DNA of 64,000 nucleotides, from contig UQSG01000005.1 of NCBI GenBank assembly GCA_900543695.1, positions 1-64,000 on the forward strand, written 5' to 3'. The notes beneath the pieces are model-generated. The model worked only from the letters and a program-made list of their open reading frames with translations. It had not been told where the DNA came from and searched no databases. The translations under genes were made by a program, and so were the position numbers. Shown one piece after another: positions 49,167 to 58,315 of the stretch (positions within the stretch are counted from its first letter, which is position 1; the number at the start of each line of letters is the position of its first letter). The DNA is from an uncultured Clostridium sp. GTDB taxonomy: Bacteria; Bacillota; Clostridia; UBA1212; UBA1255.

Positions 49167-51142
49167 ATCGCATCAACCTCCGCCATAATTTGTCTTGTTG
49201 TAAAGCCCTTCAGATCCATTGCGCCGGACGGACACGTTACGGTGCAGGCGCCGCAGCCCTGACAGATCGCTTCGTTTACTCTCGCGATTCTGCGGACTTC
49301 CCTTCTTCCATGATCGTTGATCTCCTTATCTACATAATCGATCGCGCCGTAAGGACAGACGCTTGCGCACTGCGAGCAGCCGTTGCACAGCAGCTCGTCA
49401 GAGCCGGCCACACACGGATTGCATGTCAGCTTATCTTTTGCCAGCAGTCCGATTACCTTTGCCGCGGCGGCGCTTGCCTGCGCGACGGTTTCCGGAATAT
49501 CCTTCGGCCCCTGGCAGACGCCGGAAAGGTAGACGCCGGCTGTTGGGCTCTCAACCGGACGCAGCTTGGGATGCGCTTCCGTCAGGAAATTGTTCGTGTC
49601 AATGCTCGCCGTCAGCATCGTCGCCAGATTCTTAACGTCAGGATCCGGCTCGATCGCCGTGGCCAGGACCACCAGATCCGCTTCGATCAGGACCTGCTCG
49701 TTCGCAATGAGATCCGAGCCCTGTACCAGAAGCTTCCCGTCCTTCTCCGCAACCTTTCCGACCATGCCCTTTATGTAATCCACGCCGTATTCTTCTACTG
49801 CGCGGCGGTAAAACTCATCAAAGTTTTTGCCGGGCGTCCGCACGTCGATATAGAAAACGTGCACCTTCGTATCCGGATATTTGTCGCGGATCATCATCGC
49901 ATGCTTTGCCGTATACATACAGCAGATTTTGGAGCAGTACGGCTTGCCGCAGCCGGAAATATCTCTCGAGCCCACGCACTGAATGAATACGATTTCATGC
50001 GGATGTGCGTGATCAGACGGGCGCAGCAGCACGCCCTTCGTCGGGCCGGCCGCGTTCATCAGGCGTTCGAGCTCCAGCGATGTAATGACATCTTTATTCT
50101 GCGCATATCCGAACTCTTCGAAATTTTCCAGTGAAATCGGCCTGTAGCCCGTTGCCACGACAATGGCGCCGTATTCCCGTTCCACGATTTCCTCTTTTTG
50201 CGTAAAATCAATCGCTTTCGCCGTGCAGTTTCTCTCGCACAGTCCGCACTTGCCCGTTTTCAGTTTAATGCAGTGCTCGGGATCGATTACCGCAACGTTC
50301 GGGATTGCCTGGGCAAACGGGATATATACCGCGCCCCGGTTGTCGAGTCCCATGTTGAATTCATTCGGCGCCTTGCGGGACGGACATTTTTCCGTACAGA
50401 CGCCGCAGCCGGTGCAAAGCTCGGTATTGATATACCTTGGCTTTTTCTTGATTTTCACCCTGAAATTCCCCACGAAGCCCGATACGCTTTCGATTTCGCT
50501 GTATGTAAAGAGATTGATTTTATCATTCGCAGCGGCATCCACCATTTTGGGCGTCAAAATACATGCCGCGCAGTCGAGCGTCGGGAAGGTTTTATCCAGC
50601 TGCGCCATTTTTCCCCCGATCGTAGGCGATTTTTCCACAATATCGACTTCGTAGCCGGCGTCCGCAACGTCCAGCGCAGTCTGAATCCCTGCGATGCCGC
50701 CGCCGATCACAAGCGCCCGTTTTGTCACCGCGCTTTCTCCAGCCGTCAGAGGCTGATTTAAATTCAGCTTTGCAATCGCCGCTTTTGCAAGAATGATCGC
50801 CTTCTCCGTTCCCTCGTCCTTATCCTTGTGAATCCAGGAGCACTGCTCTCTGATATTGGCGATCTCTACCATGTACGGGTTCAGTCCGGCAGCCTGCGCC
50901 GTCTTCCGGAACGTTGTCTCATGCATACGCGGAGAACAGGAGCAGACAACGATTCCCGTCAGGCCGTAATCATGGATCGCCTGCCGGATTCTGGACTGTC
51001 CGCCCTCCGAGCACATATACTGGTAATCCGTCGAGATCACGACACCCGGCTCGCCGGCTACACTTTGCGCCACTTTCTCCACATCTACGGTGCCTGCAAT
51101 ATTGCTGCCGCACCAACAAACAAATACTCCGATCTTTTGCAA
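49157..51142 (-). CDS. hdrA: CoB-CoM-type heterodisulfide reductase subunit A (HdrA)
   Basis: 661 residues from TTG 51142, 8 bases after GGAAG; a TTG at 51157 would add five residues but has a weaker ribosome site. An N-terminal Cys region (VFVCWCGSNIAG), the FAD motif VIGGGIAGIQTALDVADAG, inserted ferredoxin motifs (CTGCGVCTEKCP, CGLCERNC) and C-terminal CNGCSQCASVCP and CQGCGACTVTCP. HdrA is the flavin bifurcation subunit: it splits electron pairs between ferredoxin and a higher-potential acceptor held by HdrB. No selenocysteine. It is coupled to FlxD. In Desulfovibrio the same set links NADH to ferredoxin and a disulfide. Confidence 0.9.
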   Translation of the reverse strand: MQKIGVFVCWCGSNIAGTVDVEKVAQSVAGEPGVVISTDYQYMCSEGGQSRIRQAIHDYGLTGIVVCSCSPRMHETTFRKTAQAAGLNPYMVEIANIREQCSWIHKDKDEGTEKAIILAKAAIAKLNLNQPLTAGESAVTKRALVIGGGIAGIQTALDVADAGYEVDIVEKSPTIGGKMAQLDKTFPTLDCAACILTPKMVDAAANDKINLFTYSEIESVSGFVGNFRVKIKKKPRYINTELCTGCGVCTEKCPSRKAPNEFNMGLDNRGAVYIPFAQAIPNVAVIDPEHCIKLKTGKCGLCERNCTAKAIDFTQKEEIVEREYGAIVVATGYRPISLENFEEFGYAQNKDVITSLELERLMNAAGPTKGVLLRPSDHAHPHEIVFIQCVGSRDISGCGKPYCSKICCMYTAKHAMMIRDKYPDTKVHVFYIDVRTPGKNFDEFYRRAVEEYGVDYIKGMVGKVAEKDGKLLVQGSDLIANEQVLIEADLVVLATAIEPDPDVKNLATMLTASIDTNNFLTEAHPKLRPVESPTAGVYLSGVCQGPKDIPETVAQASAAAAKVIGLLAKDKLTCNPCVAGSDELLCNGCSQCASVCPYGAIDYVDKEINDHGRREVRRIARVNEAICQGCGACTVTCPSGAMDLKGFTTRQIMAEVDAICR

Positions 51143-51169
51143 TTTATTCACTTCCAATCTTTGCCGCTG

Positions 51170-51562
51170 TTATTTACTGTATTTTCTGAAGGCGCTGACG
51201 ATGGCCTGCTGCGGGATGTTTTCGTCCAGCAGCTCCGGCACCATATTCGCTTTCAGATGATTTTCGCCCTGCTGGCGGATCACGCAGAGGCGCACCGCCT
51301 CGATCAGCTTTGCAGGCTCGACGCTTCTGGGGCATCGTTCGATACATGCAAAACAGGACAGGCAGGTCCAGATTGATTTAGATTCCATCAGCTTCCGGAT
51401 CTGTCCCTTTTCAACCATCGCAACAAACTGGTGGGGATGGTATTCCATTTCCTGATAGGAAGGACAGGTTCCGGAGCATTTGCCGCATTTCATACATTTT
51501 CTCGTATTTACACCGCTGATCCGGAGCACGCGTTCCGCAAGTTCCTTTTCGTTTACCGTCAC
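51170..51562 (-). CDS. hdrC: Heterodisulfide reductase subunit C (HdrC)
   Basis: 130 residues starting at GTG 51562, with AAGGAGGGTTACTT before it. Two [4Fe-4S] motifs, CMKCGKCSGTCPSYQ and CLSCFACIERCP, bridge electrons from HdrA to HdrB. Its length is typical for a short HdrC. It lies 12 bases after hdrB and some 27 before hdrA. Confidence 0.92.
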   Translation of the reverse strand: MTVNEKELAERVLRISGVNTRKCMKCGKCSGTCPSYQEMEYHPHQFVAMVEKGQIRKLMESKSIWTCLSCFACIERCPRSVEPAKLIEAVRLCVIRQQGENHLKANMVPELLDENIPQQAIVSAFRKYSK

Positions 51563-51574
51563 AAGTAACCCTCC

Positions 51575-52360
51575 TTATTTTACGCCGAGCGCCTCGGCAA
51601 GCAGTTCCGTAAAATAACAGACTTCCGGCTTTTTGTCTGCCGCAGCGTTTGCCTGCAGATTATACAGGCAAAGAGGACATGCCGTTATAATCGTGTCCGC
51701 ACCCTTCGAAGCCGCCGATTCCAGAATCATGCCGCACCGCTTTGCCGGTATGGATTTATCCTCAAGCGAAGTGTATCCGCCGCAGCATTCGTTGCGATAC
51801 GGCGTGAGGACCGGCTCGGCGCCGAGGGCGCGGATCAGGTCCTCCATCACAGACGGATTTTCGGGATTATCAAACTGCAGGACTTTTGCCGGGCGCAGAA
51901 GCAGGCAGCCATAATAGGCCGCAATCTTTCTTCCCTTCAAAGGATTCTTGACCGCCGCCTTGATGTTGTCGAAGCCTACCGTGTCTCTCAGCATTTCCAA
52001 ATAGTGGACGACTCTTGTTTCTCCGACGTAATCCGTATCCAGTTTTAAGTAATTATTGACTTTCAGGCGAATGTCGTCGTTTGAAAGCATATCGTCGTTC
52101 ACTCTTTTTATAACATGGTGACAGGCCGAACACAATGTCAATAAATCCCTTCCCTGCCGTTTTGCACTGTCAAGCGCGCGTACGGCGGAAAGCTTAGTGG
52201 CGATTTCATCCAGTGCAAGAGGATAAACGGCCCCGCAGCACTGCCAATCTTGTATTTCCTCCAGCGTAACGCCGAGAGCCTCCGCAGAGGCTCTCGCATA
52301 GCGGTCCAGATCTTTTGCCTTTGTTTTTAACGTGCAACCAGGATAGTAACTGTAAGTCAT
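51575..52360 (-). CDS. hdrB: Heterodisulfide reductase subunit B (HdrB)
   Basis: 261 residues from the ATG at 52360, with AAAGGAAAA upstream; a TTG at 52366 is closer but weaker. It has both CCG (CX31-39CCX35-36CXXC) cysteine sets that hold the noncubane [4Fe-4S] clusters: YYPGC, then WQCCGA and LCSACHH; and YYGCLLLRP, NECCGGY and CPLCLYN. In methanogens this subunit reduces the CoM-S-S-CoB disulfide. Here no such thiols are known, so the acceptor is probably another protein or the FrdAB encoded in the same operon. First of the three hdr genes. Confidence 0.9.
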   Translation of the reverse strand: MTYSYYPGCTLKTKAKDLDRYARASAEALGVTLEEIQDWQCCGAVYPLALDEIATKLSAVRALDSAKRQGRDLLTLCSACHHVIKRVNDDMLSNDDIRLKVNNYLKLDTDYVGETRVVHYLEMLRDTVGFDNIKAAVKNPLKGRKIAAYYGCLLLRPAKVLQFDNPENPSVMEDLIRALGAEPVLTPYRNECCGGYTSLEDKSIPAKRCGMILESAASKGADTIITACPLCLYNLQANAAADKKPEVCYFTELLAEALGVK

Positions 52361-52394
52361 ATTCAATTTTCCTTTCGGTTTTGTAGCGCGGCTT

Positions 52395-53759
52395 TTATAC
52401 CATTTGCTCCGGCTTGAATACTTCGTCGAATTTTTCAGCTGTCAGGAAGCCGAGCTGTACGCAGGCTTCCTTCAGGGAAATATTTTCCTTATAAGCCTTT
52501 TTGGCGGTTTTTGCCGCGTTGTCGTATCCGATGTACGGGTTCAGGGCCGTTACGAGCATCAGGGAATTATAAAGATTATGCTTCATTTTCTCACGGTTCG
52601 CGGTAATGCCGGATACGCAGTGATCATTGAAAGAACGAATCCCGTCCGCCAGCAGGCGCACCGACTGAAGAAAATTGTAAATACATACGGGCATGAATAC
52701 GTTGAGTTCAAAATTTCCCTGCGAAGCCGCCATGCCGACCGCCACGTCGTTTGCGATCACCTGCACCGCCACCATCGTCATCGATTCACACTGCGTGGGA
52801 TTGACCTTGCCCGGCATAATCGAGCTGCCCGGTTCGTTTTCCGGAATGTGGATCTCGCCCAGTCCGCAGCGCGGCCCGCTGGCAAGCCAGCGCACGTCGT
52901 TTGCAATCTTCATAAGATCCGCAGCAAGCGCTTTCAGCGCGCCATGCGCAAAGACGAGCTCGTCCTTTGCAGTCAGAGCATGAAATTTATTTTCTGCCGA
53001 GAGGAAGTGCTTCCCTGTCAGCTCGCTGACGACCTTCGCGACTTCGGGACCGAATTGCTTCGGCGCGTTCAGGCCTGTGCCGACCGCTGTGCCGCCAAGC
53101 GCCAGCTCCTTCAGCCCCGGAAGCGCCGCCTCCAGCATTCCCTTTGTCTTTTCTATCATGTTTCTCCAGCCGCTGATCTCCTGAGAAAACTTAATCGGCG
53201 TCGCGTCCTGGAGATGCGTGCGCCCGCTCTTTACGACGTCGTCATTTTCGCGTTCAAGACGCCGAAATGTTTCAATCAGCGCGTCCATCGCAGGAAACAG
53301 CTGATCCTCGATTCCGATGACAGCTGCAATATGCATCGCCGTGGGGAACGTATCGTTGGAGCTTTGCGACATGTTGATATGATCGTTGGGATGAAGCAGC
53401 TTTTTCCCGCAGATTTCATTGCCTCTATTTGCAATGACTTCGTTTGCATTCATGTTTGACTGCGTACCGCTTCCCGTCTGCCATACCACAAGAGGAAAAT
53501 GATCGTTCAATTTCCCGGCGATCACCTCGTCGCACGCCTGTGAGATGACGGTTTTCTTTTCTTCGTCCAATTTCCCGAGATTATAGTTTGCGATTGCCGC
53601 GGCTTTCTTCAGAATTCCAAAGGCGTGTGTAATTTCTCTTGGCATGAGTTCTCCGCCGATCTTGAAATTCTGGTAGCTTCTCTGCGTCTGCGCCGCCCAA
53701 TAGCGGTCTGCAGGCACCTGCATTTCTCCCATCGAATCGCGTTCCGTACGATATTCCAT
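52395..53759 (-). CDS. fumC: Class II fumarase
   Basis: 454 residues, normal length. It interconverts malate and fumarate. The family signature [13 protein letters not shown] is present (loop with the catalytic Ser), as are [16 protein letters not shown] and [18 protein letters not shown] elements. It is oxygen-stable and cofactor-free, unlike the Fe-S class I enzyme. It lies 32 bases after malate dehydrogenase and 28-34 before HdrB, within the operon. Together with malate dehydrogenase it feeds FrdAB. AAAGGAGGAATCG precedes the ATG. Confidence 0.95.
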   Translation of the reverse strand: MEYRTERDSMGEMQVPADRYWAAQTQRSYQNFKIGGELMPREITHAFGILKKAAAIANYNLGKLDEEKKTVISQACDEVIAGKLNDHFPLVVWQTGSGTQSNMNANEVIANRGNEICGKKLLHPNDHINMSQSSNDTFPTAMHIAAVIGIEDQLFPAMDALIETFRRLERENDDVVKSGRTHLQDATPIKFSQEISGWRNMIEKTKGMLEAALPGLKELALGGTAVGTGLNAPKQFGPEVAKVVSELTGKHFLSAENKFHALTAKDELVFAHGALKALAADLMKIANDVRWLASGPRCGLGEIHIPENEPGSSIMPGKVNPTQCESMTMVAVQVIANDVAVGMAASQGNFELNVFMPVCIYNFLQSVRLLADGIRSFNDHCVSGITANREKMKHNLYNSLMLVTALNPYIGYDNAAKTAKKAYKENISLKEACVQLGFLTAEKFDEVFKPEQMV

Positions 53760-53791
53760 GCTCGATTCCTCCTTTGTTTTACAGGCAGGCG

Positions 53792-54742
53792 TTAAAATTT
53801 CAGGCCTGCGATCATCTCTTTCAGGATGTTCCCGCTCTTTTGCATCAGTGCAAGTTCTTCATCCGTAAGCGTAGGCGTGACGCAGCCCTTCACGCCGTCG
53901 ATTCCTACCACAAACAGATGACTCAGACAGACGTCGTGCAGACCGTATTCTCCATGCATCATGGAGGACAGCGTCATGATGTAGTCCTTTCCCGAAAACA
54001 GCGACTCGCACATACTGCTCACCGATACGGAAACGGCATAATACGTCGCCTGCTTATATTTAATAATTTTCCCGCCGGAGGTTCTGACGTAGTCCATAAC
54101 CTCGTTATAGTTCGGAGGTTCAATTGTATTTTTCCCGCTGTATTTGACGCCTCTGCAGTAATCCTCAATGCCGATTGCGGCGACCTTTGCCAGTGACCAT
54201 GGTATAAATGAGGAATCGCCATGCTCTCCCATTACATATGCATGAATATTCCGCTGACTGACTCCGAAATAATCGGAAAGATAGTAACGAAGACGCGCCG
54301 TGTCCAGAATCGTTCCCGATCCTATAATTTTGTTCTCAGGCAGGCCGGAATATTTCATAAATGCGTACGTTAATATATCCACAGGATTGCTGACGAGAAT
54401 GTAAAGCGCGTCGGGCGCGTATTTTGCGATTTCCGGCGCAATTTCCTTGATGATATTTACGTTGGTCTGCGCAAGATCGAGGCGCGACTGACCCGGTTTT
54501 CTGGGAAGTCCGGAGGATACGATGACGATGTCGGAGCCCTTTGCATCCTCATACGTTCCGGAATTTACCGTTACCGGGCAGCAGAAGGGTGTTCCCTGCT
54601 TGATATCCATCGCTTCCCCGAGCGCTTTTTCCGCGTTGATATCGATCAGCACAATTTCCGAAGCGATTCCTTTTACAGTCATGGTATAGGCAATTGTTGA
54701 GCCGACGCTTCCAGCCCCTATGATTGTTACCTTATTGCTCAT
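53792..54742 (-). CDS. mdh: Lactate/malate dehydrogenase family enzyme, predicted malate dehydrogenase
   Basis: 316 residues from the ATG at 54742, with AGAGG 6 bases upstream; the ATG at 54748 is too close. Rossmann motif [13 protein letters not shown], catalytic His in VMGEHGDSS, and a substrate loop [15 protein letters not shown]. At the position where lactate dehydrogenases carry Gln (Q102, in NQKPGETR) this has Arg, the residue that selects the carboxylate of malate/oxaloacetate; changing Gln to Arg there converts a bacterial LDH into an MDH. The rest of the chain is LDH-like, so similarity searches may call it lactate dehydrogenase. Next to fumarase, malate dehydrogenase makes best sense. 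Confidence 0.88.
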   Translation of the reverse strand: MSNKVTIIGAGSVGSTIAYTMTVKGIASEIVLIDINAEKALGEAMDIKQGTPFCCPVTVNSGTYEDAKGSDIVIVSSGLPRKPGQSRLDLAQTNVNIIKEIAPEIAKYAPDALYILVSNPVDILTYAFMKYSGLPENKIIGSGTILDTARLRYYLSDYFGVSQRNIHAYVMGEHGDSSFIPWSLAKVAAIGIEDYCRGVKYSGKNTIEPPNYNEVMDYVRTSGGKIIKYKQATYYAVSVSVSSMCESLFSGKDYIMTLSSMMHGEYGLHDVCLSHLFVVGIDGVKGCVTPTLTDEELALMQKSGNILKEMIAGLKF

Positions 54743-54835
54743 ATGCATCCTCTTTTCTTTCTTTGATAATCGCGCCGCAGGATGCGTTTCCGGAAAATTT
54801 CCGCACGCTGAAAAAGCGCCTGCGCGCTCTGATCG

Positions 54836-54864
54836 ATTATCCCATATACGGAATGAATTGTCAA
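54836..54864 (-). promoter_or_regulatory. Promoter of the mdh-hdr-flx-frd operon
   Basis: On the minus strand, TTGACA (54859-54864), exactly 17 bases, GATAAT (54836-54841). The leader to the mdh ATG is ~87 bases. No other promoter of this quality was seen between 54836 and the end of the operon at 41882. Confidence 0.75.
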
Positions 54865-54967
54865 TAAAAGAGGATTAATTTTTAATGAATGGGGAACTTC
54901 CTTTTCTTAAAAAACGCGTTTTTTTCGGTGTTTTTCCAGTTTGCGCTGGCCCGTTTTAAGAAAGACC

Positions 54968-54994
54968 GCGGCGCCCCGCATACCGAGGCGCCGC
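54968..54994 (-). terminator. Hairpin after the foldase gene
   Basis: GCGGCGCC (54968-54975) and GGCGCCGC (54987-54994) form a stem; on the minus strand a TCTTTCTT tract follows. It separates the foldase (stop at 55011) from the operon promoter at 54864. Confidence 0.75.
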
Positions 54995-55010
54995 TGCTGC
55001 TGCAAAGCGT

Positions 55011-57281
55011 TTACTCTTCTTCGGCAGCTTCTCCGTCGTAAGTCAGGAATTCCTCTGCAACCTGATCCACCACTTCGCTCTGCACATCTGTCAGCGTAAG
55101 ATTATGCTCCGCGACATATGCCTGGACGCTCTCGTCAAACGCCTCGTTCTTATATGCGCTGGTAACAGAAGCTACCACCGTTTCCGTGCTTGTATAGGTG
55201 CTGCTTGCTACCGTGCCAGACGATTCCGAATAATTCGTCAGTCCTTCGATGATTACAAGTTCATAAGAGGAGTCCGTCTTGATGAGCGAAATCGCGCCGA
55301 TCTCATTCTGAGCAAACGCCCAGTCGATCACCTCCTGCGCAATGGAGGCAGAGCTCTTCTGCAGATCCAGAAGCCCCGCCGAATAGGAGGCGTCGGACGC
55401 GTCGGAATATCCCATTACTAGGGCCTCCGCAGAGTCGCCGTTTTCCAGCTTTGACTGCAATGCTTCCATCAGCCGCAGAACCTCTGCCTGCTCCGTTTCG
55501 GACAAGGCATTGCCCTCTTCATCCAGAAGGCTCTTGGAAATATGCCGGATTGTAACAATCCTGTAATCGTCGGGATTTTTCTCGTAAAACGCCTTCAGCG
55601 CCTCGTCCTCCGGTTCCATTTCTTCTATGACCTCATTCGCATATTCCGAAACGAACAGCTGATCTATATAAACGGGCTTGTAATCATTTACATTGACGCC
55701 GACCAGCAGCTGCATCAATTCGTCCCGCGTAGACACGTTGTACGCGGTTGCATAATATTCAAGCATCGTATCGATCTGCGAATCCAGTTCTTCCAGCTCG
55801 GCGGTGCGTTCCTCCTCCGATACGGCCTCTCCGGCCTCTGTCGCCATATCCTTCAGCGCAAGGAAATCCAGGAGCAGCTCCAGGCCGTATTCTTTGGCGT
55901 ATTCCAGATAGGTTTTTCCATCCCGGTACTCCTCCAGAACGGCTTCGTTCAAAATCTCATAAAATTTTTCCTCCGAATCGCCCGCTTCCGAAAAATCGTA
56001 TCCCGTGAAGATCTCGTTCATGGCCTGGGAGAAAAACTGTACATAGTATGCTTTCAACACCGCTTCTCCGTTATAGTCTGCGACTTTCGTTTCGTCCGCC
56101 GCCGCATCGTTATATTCCGGCTTCGGCGTAGGCTCGGCCGTGGCGGATGGCGACGCAGTAGAATCATCCGTATCGGAAAAATCGCCTGTAAAACTGCGCT
56201 TTACTATTTTTTCGATGTATTCTTCATTAAGGTCTTTGATTTCATAGTCCTTGTTTTCTAAGTACGGCCGCGTTTCTTCTTCAATTTGATTCTCTACAAG
56301 CTGCATTTTATACGCGGATTCAACCGTTTCTTTTACCGTCTCATCTGTCAGGTCAAGAATCGCAGTACACTGCATGATATGATATCCGTATTCCGATTCA
56401 ACAATTTCAACCGTATCCGAAGGCGCCGTCTGCGCCAGCGCCCAGTCTTTAAAGGACTGAACGAAGCTGGAATCCTTCTGCACCGTATAATATCCGTCGT
56501 TGTTCGGCTCTCCGGTGCTGCTGTTTACATCGTCGGATTCCTCCAGAAGATCGTCAAAAGTGATCTCACCTGCATTATAGCGTTCCACAAGCTCCTGCAC
56601 GGCCTCATATGCCTCTGCTTTTTCTTCCTCATCCATATCTTCCGTCAGGATCAGGGAATGCCGAACCTCAACCGTTCTGTAGTCTTCCTCATGGTCCGCA
56701 TAAAACTCCGCCAGCTCGTCGTCCGTCGGATTCACGGATTCCTCAAGCGCCGCCTTATAATTTTCAAGCGCGCCCGACATGGTGTAATATTCCATCAGAT
56801 CGTCATACGTCATTCCGTAAGCGACCTCGGCCAGATCCTCGACTGTCGATACGCCGAGCGACGTTCCGAGATACGAAAGCATGTAAGAAAAATAGGAATC
56901 CGCAGAAGTCTTCAAATCTTCAATTTCCGATTCGGAGGGCCACTCCTCTTTCTGGGAATACAGCTCGTACTGGATCATAAATTCCCTGGCAGTTTCCAGC
57001 GCATCTTCCACAAAAATATCGTAATACGACGTTCCGTCTTTTTCTTTTCCTCTGATCTCATCGTAAAGCGCTTCGCCCTCCAGCTCAAAATCGATGTCCG
57101 TATCACCCGCCGTCTGCGCTTCATAAACCGTAGTAGAAAAGCTGTTGATAAACAGGCCGTCGGGAATTACGCTGCCGTTTACTTTGCCAATAATTGATTC
57201 GCTTTTCTTGCAGCCAGCCAGCAGGGCGAATATCATGACGCAGGAGAGAACCAGCGCGATGCGTTTCGTATGTTTCTTCAT
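55011..57281 (-). CDS. Foldase lipoprotein with two parvulin-type PPIase modules
   Basis: 756 residues. Signal and lipobox LLAGC (Cys 24). Each half has a helical SurA-like region followed by a parvulin-like stretch: YRTVEVRHSLILTED to YGYHIMQC (~200-315) and YRIVTIRHISKSLL to SYELVIIEG (~571-672). A Ser/Thr/Pro linker near 370-400 joins the halves. It resembles PrsA/PpiC exported-protein foldases, but those have one PPIase domain and about 300 residues, so this is a duplicated form. It sits on the outer face of the membrane and likely helps fold exported proteins such as the many surface proteins here. Confidence 0.8.
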   Translation of the reverse strand: MKKHTKRIALVLSCVMIFALLAGCKKSESIIGKVNGSVIPDGLFINSFSTTVYEAQTAGDTDIDFELEGEALYDEIRGKEKDGTSYYDIFVEDALETAREFMIQYELYSQKEEWPSESEIEDLKTSADSYFSYMLSYLGTSLGVSTVEDLAEVAYGMTYDDLMEYYTMSGALENYKAALEESVNPTDDELAEFYADHEEDYRTVEVRHSLILTEDMDEEEKAEAYEAVQELVERYNAGEITFDDLLEESDDVNSSTGEPNNDGYYTVQKDSSFVQSFKDWALAQTAPSDTVEIVESEYGYHIMQCTAILDLTDETVKETVESAYKMQLVENQIEEETRPYLENKDYEIKDLNEEYIEKIVKRSFTGDFSDTDDSTASPSATAEPTPKPEYNDAAADETKVADYNGEAVLKAYYVQFFSQAMNEIFTGYDFSEAGDSEEKFYEILNEAVLEEYRDGKTYLEYAKEYGLELLLDFLALKDMATEAGEAVSEEERTAELEELDSQIDTMLEYYATAYNVSTRDELMQLLVGVNVNDYKPVYIDQLFVSEYANEVIEEMEPEDEALKAFYEKNPDDYRIVTIRHISKSLLDEEGNALSETEQAEVLRLMEALQSKLENGDSAEALVMGYSDASDASYSAGLLDLQKSSASIAQEVIDWAFAQNEIGAISLIKTDSSYELVIIEGLTNYSESSGTVASSTYTSTETVVASVTSAYKNEAFDESVQAYVAEHNLTLTDVQSEVVDQVAEEFLTYDGEAAEEE

Positions 57282-57301
57282 ATATGCCTATGCCTCCGTA
57301 T

Positions 57302-57547
57302 TTAATCCGTAATAATTCTATACAAGTCCTTCGCATCGTCCTTCCGGACGGTTTCCGATACGCTCAGGATTTCAAATTTCGTTTTATTTCCCGAAAAAGA
57401 GACCTCCACGATATCGCCGGGCTTGATCTCCGTGCCGGCCTTTGCGGCTCTGCCGTTCACAGACACGCGTCCTGCGTCGCAGGCTTCATTGGCTACGGTT
57501 CGGCGTTTAATGATTCGGGCTACTTTTAAAAATTTATCAATTCTCAT
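57302..57547 (-). CDS. rqcP: RqcP/Hsp15-like S4 RNA-binding protein
   Basis: 81 residues, essentially one S4 domain (MRIDKFLKVARIIKRRTVAN, VSVNGRAAKAGTEIKPGD). In Bacillus subtilis RqcP (YabO) binds the 50S subunit with RqcH to move alanine-tailing forward on stalled nascent chains. The gene is next to mazG there too (yabN-yabO), and here its start overlaps the mazG end by 11 bases, so the order is conserved. Confidence 0.88.
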   Translation of the reverse strand: MRIDKFLKVARIIKRRTVANEACDAGRVSVNGRAAKAGTEIKPGDIVEVSFSGNKTKFEILSVSETVRKDDAKDLYRIITD

Positions 57548-58184
57548 TTTGGATCACTCCTTCGAGATAATGCTTCAAAGCAATTTCCGCATCCAGTCCG
57601 GAACGGTCTGCCTGTCTGCAGATTTGGTAGAGCGCCGCTCCGAGCTCCTGTTCTGAAACAAAAGGAGGGAGCTCTTCCCGATCGGATCCGGCCTTTCTGA
57701 TTTTCTTTGCAGCCTTCTGCGCCCGCATCAGAGCCGGCAATACGTTCGGAATATCCTCCAGATCCTGGCGCAAAGAGGAGAAGCCTTTTTCTTCCAGTTT
57801 CCGGCTTTCCCAGTTGGACAGCGCCTCGCCCGCCGTTGCCGCCGCATCGCCGCCGAACACATGCGAATGGCGGAACAGCATTTTTCGCGCGCAGCGGTCC
57901 GTTACGTCTTCAAACGCAAAGCTGCCTTCTTCCTTTGCCAGAATCGTATGAAAAATGACTTGCAGAAGCACGTCTCCCAGCTCCTCGCAAAGCTTCTCGG
58001 GACTTTTCTTCTCAATGGCGTCTACCGCCTCGTAAGCTTCCTCAAGCATCGGCTTTATAAGCGATTCATGTGTCTGTTCCCTGTCCCACGGGCATCCCTC
58101 CGGTGAGCGCAGGAGCTCAATGATATGATATAATTCCTGAAAAGTATACCGCTCGCCGGGCTGCTTTGGTTCCATTTGTATCAT
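57537..58184 (-). CDS. mazG: MazG nucleoside triphosphate pyrophosphohydrolase
   Basis: 215 residues. The MazG metal-binding motifs are clear: CPWDREQTHESL, EEAYEAVDAI and EELGDVLLQVIFH, and a second, diverged helical part (~130-215) completes the usual tandem arrangement. It hydrolyses NTPs to NMP and pyrophosphate and helps remove abnormal nucleotides. Unlike B. subtilis YabN there is no fused methyltransferase domain. It is followed by rqcP with overlap and points away from tadA. Confidence 0.9.
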   Translation of the reverse strand: MIQMEPKQPGERYTFQELYHIIELLRSPEGCPWDREQTHESLIKPMLEEAYEAVDAIEKKSPEKLCEELGDVLLQVIFHTILAKEEGSFAFEDVTDRCARKMLFRHSHVFGGDAAATAGEALSNWESRKLEEKGFSSLRQDLEDIPNVLPALMRAQKAAKKIRKAGSDREELPPFVSEQELGAALYQICRQADRSGLDAEIALKHYLEGVIQNEN

Positions 58185-58217
58185 GTTAACACCCTGTCAT
58201 TCTCTGAAAATATACGG

Positions 58218-58247
58218 TTGCACGATGTCATGCCGTTTGATTATAAT
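58218..58247 (+). promoter_or_regulatory. Promoter of tadA
   Basis: TTGCAC (58218-58223), 18 bases, TATAAT (58242-58247). It lies about 70 bases before the tadA start in the 131-base divergent gap with mazG. No other gene is in this gap. Confidence 0.65.
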
Positions 58248-58315
58248 ACAAGAAGCGGACAAGAGCAAATTTAATTTCCGCTCTGAACGCATCGCCATCG
58301 TTTATTGTAGTAGAG

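Noticed and set aside
49148..50134. Open frame of 328 codons antisense to hdrA
   Set aside because: HdrA motifs cover the opposite strand throughout; the antisense reading is a codon-bias artefact.
52404..53459. Open frame of 351 codons antisense to fumC
   Set aside because: The opposite strand encodes a full fumarase with its signature; the antisense protein has no recognisable fold.
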